Positions 5,780 through 7,411 of a stretch of DNA of 7,411 nt are shown piece after piece. The position numbers and the translations under genes were made by a program. The stretch is taken from contig CAZLED010000110.1 in the NCBI GenBank assembly GCA_964558485.1, forward strand, positions 1 to 7,411. Direction: 5' to 3'. The notes below the pieces were generated by a model. It did no database searches. It was not told the DNA's origin and saw only the letters and a list, made by a program, of their open reading frames with translations. The stretch's first letter is position 1, and every line of letters begins with the position of its first letter. Source of the DNA: UMGS1696 sp964558485. Its GTDB lineage: Bacteria; Bacillota; Clostridia; Oscillospirales; CAG-272.

Positions 5780-6207
5780 TCTCTACCTCGCAGCTCTTCT
5801 TCCAGCCGGATCTCCTTGGCAAGCTGGGCGTAGACCTCTTCGGTGATCTCGCATTCCAGTGCCGTCTTCAGTCTGCCGGTCTTTTTTGCCTTGGCAAGAC
5901 ATTCTTCCTTTTTACAGATATATGCGCCACGTCCGGATCTCTTGCCGGAAAAATCGATGGAGATCCGATCTGCAGCAGATACATCTGCAGCAGATACATC
6001 AGCCGCCGAGGTGTCTACAGTGGTTTCGGCAGCTTCGGCAAGCACGGCTTCCACGGTGTCGGGCTTTTTGTCGGGTTCTTTGCCCAGAGGTGCCCGGACG
6101 ATCCGCAACAGATCCCGTTTGTCGAAGGTACCACCGCAGCCGACACAGCGACGTTCTGGCACCTTGCGGGTCTTATCGGTTTTGTTTTTGGGTTTGGTGG
6201 TAGCCAT
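5776..6207 (-). CDS. ylxR: YlxR family RNA-binding protein (RNase P modulator RnpM)
   Basis: The 143-residue protein shows the YlxR signatures VPERRCVGC (16-24) and GRGAYIC (92-98). YlxR is a small basic RNA-binding protein of the nusA operon; the B. subtilis protein has been reported to bind RNase P RNA and was renamed RnpM. Members are usually about 90-100 residues. Here an insertion of roughly 40 residues (about 43-82), acidic and Ala/Thr-rich, separates the two signature regions and includes three SAAD units. Cysteines at 21, 24, 98 and 103 form two pairs that could bind a metal, which is an inference only. Its ATG overlaps the nusA stop by one base (TGATG) and its stop overlaps the ylxQ start by four, so it is translated as part of the operon. 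No strong ribosome binding site of its own is seen, which fits coupling to nusA. Confidence 0.93.
   Translation of the reverse strand: MATTKPKNKTDKTRKVPERRCVGCGGTFDKRDLLRIVRAPLGKEPDKKPDTVEAVLAEAAETTVDTSAADVSAADVSAADRISIDFSGKRSGRGAYICKKEECLAKAKKTGRLKTALECEITEEVYAQLAKEIRLEEELRGRE
5968..6012 (-). repeat. 15-bp tandem repeat inside ylxR
   Basis: ATCTGCAGCAGATAC occurs twice, identically and back to back, at 5968-5982 and 5983-5997. A diverged third copy at 5998-6012 keeps the amino-acid pattern. The three units encode (T/V)SAAD at residues 66-80. The identity of the first two copies suggests a recent duplication by slippage, in frame. Confidence 0.9.
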
Positions 6208-7241
6208 CAGTTCTGTTTCACACCCTTGATATCGATCTTGCAGCCGGTGAGCTTGGCAGCCAGCCGCACGTTCTGTCCTTCCTTACCGATGGCAAGGGAA
6301 AGCTGGTCACCGGCCACGATGGCCTTGGCGGTACGTTCGCCGTCGAACTCCACTTCCAGCACAGCGGCAGGAGACAGAGCAGCGGCAATGTAGGCTTCCA
6401 TGCTGTCGGAGTAGGCGATCACGTCGATCTTTTCCCCACGCAGCTCCTCCACGATGGGCGAGATACGCATACCCCGGTTCCCGATGCAGGCGCCTACAGC
6501 GTCCACAGCCGGGTCACGGGAGAGGACAGCGATCTTGGAGCGGCTGCCGGCTTCTCTGGCCACGCCCTTGATGAGCACAGTGCCGTCCTGGATCTCGGGG
6601 ATATCGGCTTCGAACATCCGGCGCAGCATATTGGGATGTGTCCGGGACAGGTTGACGATGGGGCCCGGTTCGCCATCCTTGCGCACCTCGGTGACGAACA
6701 CCCGGATCCGGTCGCCCACCTGGAAGGTCTCGTCGGGGAGCTGATCGGCTTTTTTCATCCAGGTGACGGATGTGCCGGTATCCAGCTGGATATCGCCGTT
6801 TTCGGGGTCGATCTGGGTCACAACGGCAGAGATGACCTCTTCCTTCTTCCGTTCGTATTCCTTGATGATGTTGGACTTTTCGGCTTCCCGGATGCCCTGG
6901 ACGATGACCTGCTTGGCGGTCTGTGCGCTGAGACGGCCGAAGGAAGCCAGCTTGATCTCGTCTTCGATGACGGAACCGATCTCATAGCGGCGGCTGATCT
7001 GCTGTGCATCCTCGAAGGAGATCTCGCTCTTGGGGTCTTCCACCACTTCCACAACGGTGCGGCGCTTGAAGACCTTCATTTCTTTCTTTTCCCGGTCGAT
7101 GGCAACACGCACCGCCGAGGAACCGTATTCCTTTTTGAAAGCCGACTGCATAGCGGCCTCCACCTTTTCCAGCATGTAATCTACCGGGATCCCTTTGGTT
7201 TTCTCCAGCAGTTCCAACGCATCAAACAGTTCTGCGTTCAT
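6207..7241 (-). CDS. nusA: Transcription termination/antitermination factor NusA
   Basis: NusA binds RNA polymerase and nascent RNA and modulates pausing, intrinsic termination and antitermination. The 344-residue protein has the Gram-positive arrangement: an N-terminal polymerase-binding domain (about 1-130), an S1 domain (about 134-198), KH1 (about 200-275, with GNRG at 254-257) and KH2 (about 280-344, with GKEG at 319-322). There are no C-terminal acidic repeats of the E. coli type, as expected. It is slightly shorter than B. subtilis NusA (about 371), ending soon after KH2. The start is set by AAAGGAG at 7253-7259, 11 nt upstream. It is the first gene of the visible operon and overlaps ylxR by one base. 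rimP, which often precedes nusA, is not present in the visible 170 bp upstream. Confidence 0.97.
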   Translation of the reverse strand: MNAELFDALELLEKTKGIPVDYMLEKVEAAMQSAFKKEYGSSAVRVAIDREKKEMKVFKRRTVVEVVEDPKSEISFEDAQQISRRYEIGSVIEDEIKLASFGRLSAQTAKQVIVQGIREAEKSNIIKEYERKKEEVISAVVTQIDPENGDIQLDTGTSVTWMKKADQLPDETFQVGDRIRVFVTEVRKDGEPGPIVNLSRTHPNMLRRMFEADIPEIQDGTVLIKGVAREAGSRSKIAVLSRDPAVDAVGACIGNRGMRISPIVEELRGEKIDVIAYSDSMEAYIAAALSPAAVLEVEFDGERTAKAIVAGDQLSLAIGKEGQNVRLAAKLTGCKIDIKGVKQN

Positions 7242-7252
7242 TTTTGTTCTTT

Positions 7253-7259
7253 CTCCTTT
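7253..7259 (-). promoter_or_regulatory. Ribosome binding site of nusA
   Basis: AAAGGAG on the minus strand, 11 nt from the ATG at 7241; a good match at slightly long spacing. Confidence 0.8.
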
Positions 7260-7269
7260 ATATAGTACC

Positions 7270-7316
7270 CACGGGATACCCGTGAGCCGTGAGGGGCAAG
7301 GGATTCCAACTCCCTT
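7270..7316 (-). promoter_or_regulatory. Two inverted repeats in the nusA leader
   Basis: CACGGG (7270-7275) and CCCGTG (7279-7284) form a perfect 6-bp stem with a 3-nt loop, 10 bp upstream of the nusA ribosome binding site. AAGGGA (7298-7303) and TCCCTT (7311-7316) form a second 6-bp stem with a 7-nt loop. Neither is followed by a T-run on the minus strand, so they do not look like terminators. They could be leader RNA structures or operator sites. Confidence 0.4.
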
Positions 7317-7338
7317 TACCTAACCCATTGTGTTTTTG

Positions 7339-7362
7339 TTTATAGCCATGGAGTTACTCCAT
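7339..7362 (-). promoter_or_regulatory. Possible nusA promoter -10 box with an adjoining inverted repeat
   Basis: Read on the minus strand, TATAAA (7339-7344) is a plausible -10 element about 100 bp upstream of nusA. The perfect repeat ATGGAG-TTA-CTCCAT (7348-7362) lies directly upstream, where a spacer or operator would be. No good -35 box is found at the expected distance, so the promoter call is weak. No gene is visible in the 170 bp beyond nusA. Confidence 0.25.
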
Positions 7363-7411
7363 TTGCCTTGGTTTTGGTAGGATTCCTTCATGGGTGTCGC
7401 TATAGAATCGT

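Noticed and set aside
5770..6393. Plus-strand reading frames opposite ylxR and nusA
   Set aside because: They overlap three well-supported minus-strand genes and lack motifs; they are reflections of those genes.

Overview
The window looks like chromosomal DNA from a low-GC-lineage Gram-positive anaerobe of the class Clostridia, most likely the Oscillospiraceae/Ruminococcaceae. The grounds are the conserved nusA-ylxR-ylxQ-infB cluster in Firmicutes order, GC-rich third codon positions, strong GGAGG-type ribosome binding sites, and a lone lipoprotein solute-binding protein with a Thr/Glu-rich linker, a type common in gut Clostridia. The family assignment is an inference; no rRNA or other phylogenetic marker beyond these genes is present.

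Layout. Positions 1-297 are non-coding, rich in small inverted repeats, and end in a recognisable promoter and ribosome binding site. A plus-strand gene (298-1767) encodes a secreted, lipid-anchored solute-binding protein with a calcium-loop-like motif and no permease genes beside it. Positions 1768-2013 are a convergent intergenic region. It holds two blocks of degenerate 7-bp repeats, a strong bidirectional terminator and a second terminator just past infB. From 7241 down to 2014 the minus strand carries four genes in one direction: nusA, ylxR (rnpM), ylxQ and infB. The first three are joined by 1-nt and 4-nt start/stop overlaps; infB follows after a 97-bp gap. Positions 7242-7411, upstream of nusA, hold no gene and three short inverted repeats.

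Function. The minus-strand cluster couples transcription and translation: NusA controls pausing, termination and antitermination, YlxR and YlxQ are small RNA-binding proteins, and IF-2 brings initiator tRNA to the ribosome. In many Firmicutes the cluster starts with rimP and ends with rbfA. Here there is no rimP in the 170 bp visible upstream of nusA, and a terminator replaces rbfA directly after infB.

The most unusual sequence lies inside known genes. IF-2 is 1095 residues long because of a Lys/Ala/Glu repeat tract (about 24- and 36-bp units) followed by a roughly 165-residue tract with 21 Arg-Asp dipeptides. YlxR carries a roughly 40-residue insertion containing a 15-bp tandem repeat. I did not find convincing evidence of a wholly new system; the leads are these expansions, the heptad repeats and the structured non-coding flanks.
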